Positions 1 to 8,256 of a stretch of DNA of 24,419 nucleotides are shown here, piece after piece. Made by a program: the position numbers and the translations under genes. The notes below the pieces were generated by a model. It saw only the letters and a program-made list of their open reading frames with translations. It was not told the origin of the DNA and searched no databases. This DNA is from JBKEDG01 sp047973085 (GTDB lineage Bacteria > Bacillota_I > Bacilli_A > JBKEDG01), in the NCBI GenBank assembly GCA_047973085.1, contig JBKEBI010000067.1:1-24419 (forward strand), read 5' to 3'. Within the stretch, counting starts at the first letter, position 1. Each line of letters begins with the position of its first letter.

Positions 1-1702
1 TTCCATTTAATGCATCTCCAACTTTATTTGTTGAATTAGGTTTTCCTCCATAAATAGCTTTTCCTGAACTTGTTAAAACTACTGCCTTATTTTCCAGACT
101 TACTTTTGTATATCCTGAAAAATCATTTGCGTTACTACTAGGTTTATTATAACTACTTCCACCAAATAAAGTGACATTACTATAATTAAATGAAACAATA
201 TCTTTATCAAAACTAGTCTGAGCATTTGCATGTGCTGAATTTAAAACCGGTGTACCATATGTATATCTAGTTATTACATCATTTTTTATTGTAACTGCCT
301 CAACATTATCTCCAGAATTATATATAGAAGTATCACTTATAACATTATAACTACTTCCACTTTTTGAAAGAATTAAAACTGGTTGATATGATGGATTTAT
401 ATTACTATATGTATTTTTGAAATTATAAACAAAGTTACCATTATAATACATTCCAACTGTAGAGTTTGTTTTATTAACCATACCTAAAGTATAATAATTA
501 TAATCTTTAAATCCACTAGCTTTATCTATACTATAATAAATTCCAGCAATTTTAAGCCCCCAAAAAGGATCACTAGCATATTTAACATTTACTCCAGTTA
601 GCTTATTCCCAACTGACGAACCAAAGTAGCGATTATCTGTTAAGTTATCTAAATACCCATCATCTATTGCATTTTCCATATGATATAAAACACCTTCTTT
701 TGCTGTTGGAAAGCTAAATGCTCCAGCATAAGGGTTGCTATCGTATGCACCCCAACCAAATAAGTTATTTTTATTCATAGCAATTTGACTAGTACCATAA
801 CCACTCTCTAAAATTGCCATCGAAAATTCTAAGGCTGCATTAATTGATAAAGTTTTTTGCCCATCAAAAAAAGCATTAACAACTTCATCTCTAGCTAAAA
901 TTGAAGTAGCACTATTATATCCTCTATTTGTAATATAATTTTTTAAGTCTGCATTTGTTAAATTTGTAGAAGATTTGAATGGTAAGAATTGATAATAATT
1001 ATAATATGGAGATCCTGCATTAATAGCACTTGAGTTTGTTGAAGACTTTAAATCATTCATCATTGGTGTTACATATTGATAAAAATATATTCCATCAGGA
1101 GAATAATATTTACTTCCAGTTGTTAAAAAATCAGGGGCTTTACCAACAATAATTGTCGATGAACTTCCATAATATCTATAACTCATTGTTAAATCTCCAC
1201 TACTATTTTTAGTAAAAGTAGAAATATACCCTTTATTTATTGCATCCGACACACTCAAATACGAATAACTAGTACTCCTTGCTATCCAACCTGTATAACC
1301 ATTAATATTAATCTGTAACGCAGTAGAAGTTGAATTAAAATATACTACTACATTACTACTTCCAGGATTATAATAAGTATAAGCATTTGATAAGCCTGAA
1401 TCTGAATAAACCGTAATCGTAGAACTCGTGTTCAAAGATGAAGTATCAATAAATCCACTAGCTGGAATTGTACTTCTAGGCGAATTTTTTGTACTTGGTT
1501 CATCAGTATTGATTTTCCCATCTTCATCCTCAATAACACTTACTTCTCCATCTTCTGTGATGATACTACTTTCAATAAATCGAGATTGATTTTTTTCATT
1601 TTCCTCAAAATCTTCTAAAGATTTTACATTATTATTAGGCGATATATTGAACACTCCTAATACTACTACTCCAGTTAGAATGATTCCTATTATTTTTTTC
1701 AT
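1..1702 (-). CDS. Secreted GH73 endo-beta-N-acetylglucosaminidase (autolysin), 3' end outside window
   Basis: Open reading frame of 567 codons that runs off the window at its 3' end. The N-terminus (MKKIIGIILTGVVVLGVF) is a signal peptide or membrane anchor. Residues about 25-75 are an acidic, low-complexity linker. Residues about 80-265 are Ser/Thr/Tyr/Asn-rich with an SH3-like look. The GH73 glucosaminidase core lies at about 268-395: the catalytic Glu is expected at E299 in AILESGYGTS, followed by the family motif KNNLFGWGAYDSNPY (311-325). A further Ser/Asn/Gly/Tyr-rich region follows. The family cleaves the GlcNAc-beta-1,4-MurNAc bond of peptidoglycan outside the cell, in cell separation or wall turnover. 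The start is ATG at 1702 with AAAGGAG nine bases upstream. Only 19 bases separate it from the glycosyltransferase stop, so it is probably co-transcribed with the glycan cluster. Exact substrate and full length are unknown. Confidence 0.88.
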   Translation of the reverse strand, partial: MKKIIGIILTGVVVLGVFNISPNNNVKSLEDFEENEKNQSRFIESSIITEDGEVSVIEDEDGKINTDEPSTKNSPRSTIPASGFIDTSSLNTSSTITVYSDSGLSNAYTYYNPGSSNVVVYFNSTSTALQININGYTGWIARSTSYSYLSVSDAINKGYISTFTKNSSGDLTMSYRYYGSSSTIIVGKAPDFLTTGSKYYSPDGIYFYQYVTPMMNDLKSSTNSSAINAGSPYYNYYQFLPFKSSTNLTNADLKNYITNRGYNSATSILARDEVVNAFFDGQKTLSINAALEFSMAILESGYGTSQIAMNKNNLFGWGAYDSNPYAGAFSFPTAKEGVLYHMENAIDDGYLDNLTDNRYFGSSVGNKLTGVNVKYASDPFWGLKIAGIYYSIDKASGFKDYNYYTLGMVNKTNSTVGMYYNGNFVYNFKNTYSNINPSYQPVLILSKSGSSYNVISDTSIYNSGDNVEAVTIKNDVITRYTYGTPVLNSAHANAQTSFDKDIVSFNYSNVTLFGGSSYNKPSSNANDFSGYTKVSLENKAVVLTSSGKAIYGGKPNSTNKVGDALNG

Positions 1703-1711
1703 TATAATTAG

Positions 1712-1718
1712 CTCCTTT
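1712..1718 (-). promoter_or_regulatory. Ribosome binding site AAAGGAG of the GH73 gene
   Basis: AAAGGAG on the minus strand, nine bases before the ATG at 1702. It fixes the start of the secreted glucosaminidase. The 19-base gap to the upstream gene leaves no room for a separate promoter, so any private promoter would have to lie inside the preceding glycosyltransferase gene. Confidence 0.8.
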
Positions 1719-1721
1719 TAA

Positions 1722-3578
1722 CTACTGCTTAACGATTTTATCTTTTAGCCTCAAATATGTTTCTTCTACAAAGCTATTTCTAACAATTCTAATCACTTTT
1801 TCTACTCTCAATTTATAATATAATGTAATATATGTTGTCTTTATTAGTTTTAATTTATAAAGAGTATTGTCATTTGTGAAGGTATTATTTTCAAGGATTT
1901 TCATTAAAATCTTATTATTTAGGTTAAAGTTTTTAATATGGATTTTTTTTATCATTGCAAGTTTTATCATTGTTAATTGAAATAATAATTCTTCTTCATT
2001 TTGAGGACTTTCACTGCAAATATTTTCTATCAGTAAAGTAAACTTTTCTTCATAGTTTGTAGTAGTAAAGTATTCTACTATATCAACACTGACTGAAGCA
2101 TCAATACTATGAAATAATCCAGAATGATTTCTATAATTTTTTTCTTTTATTATACCTGCTGCAAATATTACATCATGATCTGTATATAACAAAGATTTTT
2201 TATCCATAGCAACTCTGTGATATACACCTTCATGCTTAATAATAAATGTTGATATAGTTGATATAGTATCTGCATAAAAATTTCTAAAGTAATAACTAAG
2301 CTCTCTTATAATTTCTTGATTAATAGCAAGTTTATTTTTTACAAAAAAAACATAATTATAAGTATGATTATTAATCATATCATATTTAGAACAGTCTGTG
2401 TATACTTTATGCTTAAAATTTATTTGTTGACTACTATTATTTAGAATAATAGTTTTATAGGTAAAATCACTATTATTTTTAGGAATTTTAAATTTTAAAA
2501 ATTCATCCTTTTCAAAATTAAAATTATCATCTATCTCAACTACTTGTAAAATTTCAATTTTAACACCTCTTACAAATTTCTTAATAAATCTTGCAATTTG
2601 ATTGTGAGTAGGTTTTTGATAATTAAATAAACTGATATTATCCTTTGAATATTTCGCTATTTTACTAGCAGTTGATCCAAATGTATATGTTAATTCAAAT
2701 TCTGTTTCAGTATAGTTAAAAACTTCAACTGGAAAATCACTTGATAAAAGAGTAACCTTTTCATTAACAAGAAAGTTATACCCAATGTCATCAGCAGGAT
2801 GTGGTTTAATATAAATATGATCAAACTGGCTTAATTTTTCTTTAAGAATTTTTTTATAAAGTTTCATTTGATCAATTGTTCTACAATAATTAGCACGCTT
2901 TAATGGTTGTGTTAATAATAGTGCAGAATTTTCATTTAATTTATCTGGAAAATTATAAATATCTTTATAAAAATTCAATAGTTTATTTCTATTAATTTTA
3001 CTTTCCATTTCTTTAAAATCACATATTTCTATTAGCCCTTTGTGTACAGATAATTCATTAACAGGCACATTTATTAAATATTTTACAACTTTTGGAGACT
3101 TTGCATGAAGCAACGGAAATAATGTTCCAATATATGGGTTTATTTCTTTATATTGCCCCTTAAAACACAAAATATTATTTTGCTGTTTATATGATCCATA
3201 GCCATCTTCAACAATAATTATTTCATTTGCATATTTTTCAATATAATAATAATATAATTGAAATTCATTAAAGATATAAAATGTGCCACCTTTACAATCA
3301 GTAAAAATATTTGCAAAATGATTTTCTAAAACTTCATCAAATGCCACTTTAGGATTATCTGAATTAAGTGCTGAGAAAAAATCTTGTTGAATAGACTTAG
3401 TTCCAAAAATATTAGCTTCAACAAAAACATTTTTATTTAGTATCTTATCAATATTTATACCATCAAAATTAATGTAATCATTACTAATAAATAAACGAGC
3501 ATTATTTTTATTATATAAATATGCATGCATTATAGCATACATTAATTGATAGTGAGTCATCACTACATAATTCTTCAT
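1722..3578 (-). CDS. Sialyltransferase-like GT-B glycosyltransferase with unknown C-terminal domain; predicted nonulosonate transferase
   Basis: 618 residues. The first about 340 look like a bacterial sialyl/polysialyltransferase (GT38/GT52/GT80 group). It opens with KNYVVMTHYQLMYAI, carries an acidic-acidic-Gly motif at 124-126 (VEDGYGSY), an HP motif at 258-261 (IYIKPHPAD) and a Ser/Thr motif at 301-305 (TFGSTAS). In those families the acidic motif supplies the catalytic base, and the HP and Ser motifs bind the CMP donor. Residues about 345-618 form a second region I cannot assign; it has no signal peptide or clear membrane segment. The cluster makes a CMP-nonulosonate, so this is the best candidate to transfer it in the cytoplasm; the acceptor is not known. 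The start shares one base with the upstream stop (TAATG), and GAGGAGG lies 11 bases ahead of the ATG. Family membership is moderately secure; donor specificity is inference. Confidence 0.72.
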   Translation of the reverse strand: MKNYVVMTHYQLMYAIMHAYLYNKNNARLFISNDYINFDGINIDKILNKNVFVEANIFGTKSIQQDFFSALNSDNPKVAFDEVLENHFANIFTDCKGGTFYIFNEFQLYYYYIEKYANEIIIVEDGYGSYKQQNNILCFKGQYKEINPYIGTLFPLLHAKSPKVVKYLINVPVNELSVHKGLIEICDFKEMESKINRNKLLNFYKDIYNFPDKLNENSALLLTQPLKRANYCRTIDQMKLYKKILKEKLSQFDHIYIKPHPADDIGYNFLVNEKVTLLSSDFPVEVFNYTETEFELTYTFGSTASKIAKYSKDNISLFNYQKPTHNQIARFIKKFVRGVKIEILQVVEIDDNFNFEKDEFLKFKIPKNNSDFTYKTIILNNSSQQINFKHKVYTDCSKYDMINNHTYNYVFFVKNKLAINQEIIRELSYYFRNFYADTISTISTFIIKHEGVYHRVAMDKKSLLYTDHDVIFAAGIIKEKNYRNHSGLFHSIDASVSVDIVEYFTTTNYEEKFTLLIENICSESPQNEEELLFQLTMIKLAMIKKIHIKNFNLNNKILMKILENNTFTNDNTLYKLKLIKTTYITLYYKLRVEKVIRIVRNSFVEETYLRLKDKIVKQ

Positions 3579-4693
3579 TAATTAAATAGCCTCCTCACGT
3601 CCTCTTCACTAATCAAACAATTTTTTCCAATATATTCTCTACCGTCAAATAAATCTTCTATCAAAACTTCCAAATCAAATTCATTCACCAAATCACTAAT
3701 ATTTGAAGTACTACATAGTTGTGCATAAAATTGATCTAATTGCTCTAGACTATCTTCTTCAAATAACTCATTTGTTAAGTATGACAATCTACTTTCAAAA
3801 TACTTACTTACTTTATCTAACTTTAAATATTTTGGAAAAAGTATTGCAAGACCATGCCCATGAATACTTTTATACCTACCTGAAATTGCATGTTCTATCT
3901 CATGAGCATTCCAATCTAGACTCTTACCCATTGACAATAAATATGAAAGCGCAAATGTAGCACTAAGCATAATATCTTCTAAAGCTCGATAATTTTGGCT
4001 ATCTTCTAAAAGAAGCTTTTGATTCCTAATAACAGTTTTCATTGTAGCAATAATTAAATCATCAATCAGTGTAATTTCTGCCTCATTTGATAAATATTGC
4101 TCTAATAAATGTGACATAATATCGCTAATTGCTGCATATAATTGTTCTTTAGGTAAGGTTTTCACATAATTATAATCAAGAACTGCAAACTTAGGTCTAA
4201 CATTATCATTTGCTCTAGCAAGTTTTTTAAAATCTTTATTTACTATAACAAATGATGAATTAGCTTCACTACCACTAGCAGGAACACTAACAAAAACACC
4301 TTGCTCTAAAATATTTGTACTAAAGGTATTATTTACAAGAGCTGTATCAACATCAATATCTCCATTATAAGTTAAGCAAAATAACTTTGCACAATCTATT
4401 ACACTTCCACCACCAATGCTAATAACAAAATCAATATTATTACTTTTGTATTTATCAACATAAAACTGAACATCAGTAGTTGAAGGATTAGATAAATTAG
4501 TATGCTCAATATAAAACTTTGTATCTACGCCTTGTTCTAATTTATCTAAAATATTAAAATTTTCAGTTAACTCTCCTGCTGTTAAAATCAAAATATTTTT
4601 ATACCCATTTAATACACCATTCTTTATGATTGTATCAATACTTTTTTCTCCAAAAAATACTGTAGTTGGGAAATTATAATAAAAGTTGTTCAT
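3578..4693 (-). CDS. Iron-containing (group III) alcohol dehydrogenase family protein
   Basis: 371 residues from the ATG at 4693. An in-frame upstream ATG at 4717 exists, but only the downstream one has GGAGG six bases ahead and leaves one base after the previous stop. The N-terminus (FPTTVFFGEKSIDTI) and the nucleotide-binding motif SIGGGSVIDCAK (GGGS at 94-97) are typical of Fe-ADH enzymes. The metal ligands are present as D191, H195, H268 and H278 (motifs AAISDIMSH and EIEHAISGRYKSIHG). The family reduces aldehydes or ketones, or oxidises alcohols, with NAD(P)H; members include 4-hydroxybutyrate dehydrogenase and phosphonoacetaldehyde reductase. It sits directly after the class III aminotransferase gene, so the two may share a carbonyl intermediate. 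The substrate cannot be read from sequence. It shares one base with the next gene. Confidence 0.85.
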   Translation of the reverse strand: MNNFYYNFPTTVFFGEKSIDTIIKNGVLNGYKNILILTAGELTENFNILDKLEQGVDTKFYIEHTNLSNPSTTDVQFYVDKYKSNNIDFVISIGGGSVIDCAKLFCLTYNGDIDVDTALVNNTFSTNILEQGVFVSVPASGSEANSSFVIVNKDFKKLARANDNVRPKFAVLDYNYVKTLPKEQLYAAISDIMSHLLEQYLSNEAEITLIDDLIIATMKTVIRNQKLLLEDSQNYRALEDIMLSATFALSYLLSMGKSLDWNAHEIEHAISGRYKSIHGHGLAILFPKYLKLDKVSKYFESRLSYLTNELFEEDSLEQLDQFYAQLCSTSNISDLVNEFDLEVLIEDLFDGREYIGKNCLISEEDVRRLFN

Positions 4694-4694
4694 A

Positions 4695-5933
4695 TTATGC
4701 CTCCATCTCAAAATCAAACGAGTTACAACATTCTTTTAAGATCTCAATAAAAGTATTTATTTCTTCATCAGTAATTTCATAATTTGGTAAAAGTCTAACT
4801 GTTTGACCAGCATTCGTACCTTGAATTAAACATCCATGTTTTCTCATATAATCTCTAAACTCATGTCCTATCTTTCTATAGTCATTAACGCCATCAATAA
4901 CTAAGTCAAAACCTACCATTAAACCATCACCACGAGATAGTGAAAAATATGGACACTTAAGATCATCAATCATTTTTCTAATCTTATCTCCCTTGATGCT
5001 ACATGCTTCAAGTAAGTTATGCTTTGTTAGATATTCAATTCCAAAATCAATAATTTCAGAACTAAATGGATCATTTTGATGAGATGAATAGTGCGTAACT
5101 GTTGTTTCTTTTGAAACAAGACATCCTTTTACTGCTACCATAGAAACAGGAAATCCAAGACCAATTCCTTTTGCAGTAACAACAATATCAGGAACAATAT
5201 CTAATGCTTGGTAATAAAACCAACTTCCACATCTACCAAATCCACTTTGACACTCATCTAAAATAAGTAGTACACCATAGTCATCACAAACTTTTCTAAT
5301 CTTTTTTGCAAAAGACTTACTTAACTTATGCACTCCTCCTACTCCAACAACAGGTTCTATAAATAATGAACTAATATTACTGTCGTTTTTACAAATGTTT
5401 TCAAATGCAACAACAATTTCATTTTCTTCATCTTCACTCATTGTTTCTTCATATGTTGGTATTGAATAAACTTGATCAATATATGGTTTAGAAAACTTTC
5501 CACCATATGTAACTGTTTGAGCACCTAAACTAAGACCATGATACCCACGATCAAAACTAACTACTGCAGTTTTTCCAGTAAGATTTTTTGCATAACGCAT
5601 AGCAAACTCTATTGATTCTGCTCCAGTACTCAAAGTGATTATTTTGGGATCAAGTTCTGGCATTAGGTTAGCAATCTTTTCATAGGTATTAATTGTATTT
5701 TTTGTTAGTGTTGCAGTATTTGTATGTTGGATATAACTAAGATTTTTAAACAACTTTTCAAAATCTGAATTAGAATGTCCAATAATTGTACAAAACTGTC
5801 CCCCACACATATCAAGTAATTTATTTCCTTCAGTATCGAAAACATAGCTACCTTTTCCATTTTCAATAATATTTTCTTCAAAATCAATTACTGGTAATAC
5901 ATATTTATCTATTTTATTTTGATAATTACTCAT
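4695..5933 (-). CDS. Class III PLP-dependent aminotransferase
   Basis: 412 residues. Fold-type I, class III features are clear: FDTEGNKLLDMCGGQF near 32-47, the phosphate-contacting STGAES (102-107), RGYHGLSLGA (129-138), LILDECQSGFGR (223-234, with D226 for the PLP ring nitrogen) and the Schiff-base lysine K255 in VTAKGIGLGFP. The section from YSSHQNDPFSS onward recalls the dialkylglycine decarboxylase and omega-amino acid aminotransferase branches. The family moves amino groups between omega- or alpha-amino compounds and a keto acid or aldehyde. It abuts the ATP-grasp gene (stop TAA directly followed by ATG, with AGGTGG just upstream) and the Fe-ADH gene, forming a compact three-gene module. 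This is not the PseC-type aminotransferase, which is encoded separately. The substrate is unknown. Confidence 0.88.
   Translation of the reverse strand: MSNYQNKIDKYVLPVIDFEENIIENGKGSYVFDTEGNKLLDMCGGQFCTIIGHSNSDFEKLFKNLSYIQHTNTATLTKNTINTYEKIANLMPELDPKIITLSTGAESIEFAMRYAKNLTGKTAVVSFDRGYHGLSLGAQTVTYGGKFSKPYIDQVYSIPTYEETMSEDEENEIVVAFENICKNDSNISSLFIEPVVGVGGVHKLSKSFAKKIRKVCDDYGVLLILDECQSGFGRCGSWFYYQALDIVPDIVVTAKGIGLGFPVSMVAVKGCLVSKETTVTHYSSHQNDPFSSEIIDFGIEYLTKHNLLEACSIKGDKIRKMIDDLKCPYFSLSRGDGLMVGFDLVIDGVNDYRKIGHEFRDYMRKHGCLIQGTNAGQTVRLLPNYEITDEEINTFIEILKECCNSFDFEMEA
4700..4704 (-). promoter_or_regulatory. Ribosome binding site GGAGG that sets the dehydrogenase start
   Basis: GGAGG on the minus strand lies within the last codons of the aminotransferase gene, six bases before the ATG at 4693. 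It supports this start over the in-frame ATG 24 bases upstream. Confidence 0.7.
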
Positions 5934-7085
5934 TTAACCACCTACTTTAAACTCATTAAGAACTGAAGCAATTTTTAAATCAAGTTCTTCACGATTTTTT
6001 CCTTCTACAATAAAATATCCTCTACTCATTAACTGAGGACCATTATTAATTTGATCTATTACATCTCCTAAAGCTACATTTAGCTTATATTCTAAACATT
6101 GACTCATAAATTCATCTGTTGGAATTGATTTAACTATTCCACTTTCTAAATTATAGTAATGAATCGCAACACATTTTTTTTCAATGTTTACATTATTTTT
6201 ATTATTGATTTGATAATTCAAGTAATTTTCTACCATATCAAACCCAGTTGCTTTAATTGTAAAATTATTATGTAGATTATGTCCTGATGGTCTTCCAGAT
6301 AATTCTACAATAAATAATTCATCCTCACTTACAAGCAAGTCTACATGAATCAAACAGTTATCTAATCCAATCACTTCAGTAACTTGCTTTAAAAGCAATG
6401 AAACATCTTTATTAAGGGCACCTTTATAGTTAGTTTCAAACTTACTATAATACCCTACTGCTTGCATAAATGGTGGAGGTGTATTCTCTTTTTCTCTTAT
6501 CAAGATAATATCAAAATCACCATTAATTACTTGGCAATCTACACCATATTCAGTTCCCTTAAATTTTTCTTCGATAATATAATCTTCATCTAAACCTTTA
6601 ATTAATTTAGAAACTTCATCTACTGTTTCTAATTCTACAACTCCCTTGCTACCAGAACCAAATCTAGGCTTTGCAATCACTGGAAATGCTGTATTTAAAA
6701 CTTTTTTTAACTCACTATTGTATAAAAATGATTCTGTATTTCTTAAACCTTTTTTATTTAACAGTTGATGAAATTCCCACTTATCTATACAATTTAATGC
6801 TGCATTATAACTAATACCTTTAAAATCAAACTTATCGTTTATTTGTCCAATAGTTGTTAAAAACTTTCCTATTGGAACTGGAATAACAAAATCTATATTA
6901 TTCTGTTCTACATAGTTTGATACTGCCTCAATATCTTTAATATCAATAACAGCACTATAATCGGCTAAAGTAAGCCCATAAGCACTTGAGTCCCCATCTA
7001 TTGCATAAACAGTAATTCCCATTTCTTTAGCTTTATTTATAGCATAAACTGATTCTAAACTTGCACCAATTACAATCGCATTCAT
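5934..7085 (-). CDS. ATP-grasp carboxylate-amine ligase family protein
   Basis: 383 residues with the three-part ATP-grasp layout. There is an N-terminal Rossmann-like part (NAIVIGASLESVYAINKAKE, then about 10-100), an ATP-binding part with K139 and a glycine loop in IAKPRFGSGSKGV (137-149), the strand EDYIIEEKF (167-175), and metal/ATP residues near HVDLL (247-251) and ELSGRPSGHN (261-270). Such enzymes activate a carboxylate as an acyl phosphate and couple it to an amine; PurK, PurT and L-amino acid ligases are relatives. It starts eight bases after the PseC-like gene, with AGTAGGAA as ribosome binding site. I infer that it may attach an acyl or amino-acyl group to the amino sugar or nonulosonate, because no acetyltransferase is encoded here. 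The precise partner molecules are unknown. Confidence 0.8.
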   Translation of the reverse strand: MNAIVIGASLESVYAINKAKEMGITVYAIDGDSSAYGLTLADYSAVIDIKDIEAVSNYVEQNNIDFVIPVPIGKFLTTIGQINDKFDFKGISYNAALNCIDKWEFHQLLNKKGLRNTESFLYNSELKKVLNTAFPVIAKPRFGSGSKGVVELETVDEVSKLIKGLDEDYIIEEKFKGTEYGVDCQVINGDFDIILIREKENTPPPFMQAVGYYSKFETNYKGALNKDVSLLLKQVTEVIGLDNCLIHVDLLVSEDELFIVELSGRPSGHNLHNNFTIKATGFDMVENYLNYQINNKNNVNIEKKCVAIHYYNLESGIVKSIPTDEFMSQCLEYKLNVALGDVIDQINNGPQLMSRGYFIVEGKNREELDLKIASVLNEFKVGG

Positions 7086-7093
7086 AAAAATTC

Positions 7094-8254
7094 CTACTTT
7101 CTAAATTCTTTAACTTTTTCTATAATATAATCTTGTTCTTCTTCGCTCATACTATGAAACATAGGTAAGCTAATTGTTCCTTCATAATAGCTTTCTGCAT
7201 TAGGTAAGCTAAGCTTATCCATTCCAAATGTCTCTTGATAATAGGGATGCATATGTATAGGTAAATAATGAACTTGCACCATTATTCCATTTTCATGTAA
7301 ATAATTGAAAAACTCTTCTCTAATACTTTTATCAACTAAAATTGTATATAGATGATATGAATTTAAATCATCACTTGTTACATTACTATCAACCCAGCTC
7401 AAATCAAAAGTTGGTGGAGTTTTAATCCAATCAAGCTTAGCAAATTCTTCATTATATTTCTTAGCAACCTTGTTACGATTATGTAAGTTACTTTCCATAC
7501 GCTTAAACTGCTCTATCCCAAGTGTAGCTTGAATATCACACATACGATAGTTATATCCAAGTGATTGCATTTCATGGTACCACTTACCTTCGTTTTTACG
7601 CTTTAACTCTTCAGGATTTTTTGTAATCCCATGAGTTCTAAATAACATTAGTTTTTCATATAATTCCTTGTTATTTGTAAGAACCATACCACCTTCCCCT
7701 GTAGTAATATGCTTTACAGGATGAAATGATAAAATTGCTAAATCAGCATACTCTAGTCCAAAACTATTACCTCTTTTTGATCCAATTGCATGAGCTGCAT
7801 CATGAACTATAAATATTTCATTTCCAACAACTTCTCTAATCTTCTTCAAGTCACATGGATACCCAGCAAATGATACTGGGCAAACTGCCTTAGTCTTTGA
7901 AGTGATGTTCTTGCTAACTTCATCAACATCTATACAGTTTGTTTGAGGATCTATATCACATATTACAGGTGTTGCATTCTCATATAAAGCTCCATTCATA
8001 CTAGCAGCAAAAGTAATTGCTGAAGTAATAACTTCATCGCCTTTAGAAACACCAATAGCACTATAACATGCATGCAATGCAGCAGTACCATTACAAAATG
8101 CAACTGCATATTCTGCATTATGATAATCTGCAACAACATCTTCAAACTCACTTATTTTAGGACCTTGTGTCAAATAGTCTGACTTTAACACATCAACAAC
8201 TGCTTGTATATCACAATCTAAAATTTCTTGTCTTCCATATCCAATCCTTTTCAT
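7094..8254 (-). CDS. pseC: PseC-like UDP-4-amino-sugar aminotransferase (DegT/DnrJ/EryC1 family)
   Basis: 386 residues, the usual length for the DegT/DnrJ/EryC1 sugar aminotransferases. It begins IGYGRQEI with SDYLTQGPKISEFE (25-38), has FCNGTAALHA (53-62), HDAAHAIGSK (151-160) and the PLP lysine K181 in LSFHPVKHITTGEGG, a signature of PseC/SpsC-type enzymes. The family aminates the C4 keto group of the 4-keto-6-deoxy sugar nucleotide made by PseB, using glutamate as amino donor, to give UDP-4-amino-4,6-dideoxy-AltNAc. It follows the PseI-like gene after two bases, with GGAGGAG embedded in that gene's end. The assignment as the pathway's C4 aminotransferase rests on both the motif and the neighbours PseB, PseG and PseI. 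Confidence 0.9.
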   Translation of the reverse strand: MKRIGYGRQEILDCDIQAVVDVLKSDYLTQGPKISEFEDVVADYHNAEYAVAFCNGTAALHACYSAIGVSKGDEVITSAITFAASMNGALYENATPVICDIDPQTNCIDVDEVSKNITSKTKAVCPVSFAGYPCDLKKIREVVGNEIFIVHDAAHAIGSKRGNSFGLEYADLAILSFHPVKHITTGEGGMVLTNNKELYEKLMLFRTHGITKNPEELKRKNEGKWYHEMQSLGYNYRMCDIQATLGIEQFKRMESNLHNRNKVAKKYNEEFAKLDWIKTPPTFDLSWVDSNVTSDDLNSYHLYTILVDKSIREEFFNYLHENGIMVQVHYLPIHMHPYYQETFGMDKLSLPNAESYYEGTISLPMFHSMSEEEQDYIIEKVKEFRK

Positions 8255-8256
8255 AA

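Noticed and set aside
1..1702. Cell-wall anchor or choline-binding repeats in the GH73 protein
   Set aside because: No regular repeat or LPXTG is visible in the part inside the window; the C-terminus is missing, so nothing can be claimed.
3703..3960. Plus-strand open frame of 85 codons opposite the alcohol dehydrogenase gene
   Set aside because: It lies fully inside a well-supported gene on the other strand, has no clear ribosome binding site, and its product shows no recognisable motif.
3578..5933. Phosphonate (2-aminoethylphosphonate) pathway suggested by an Fe-ADH next to an aminotransferase
   Set aside because: No phosphoenolpyruvate mutase or phosphonopyruvate decarboxylase gene is present, and the aminotransferase is class III, not the class V AEP transaminase.
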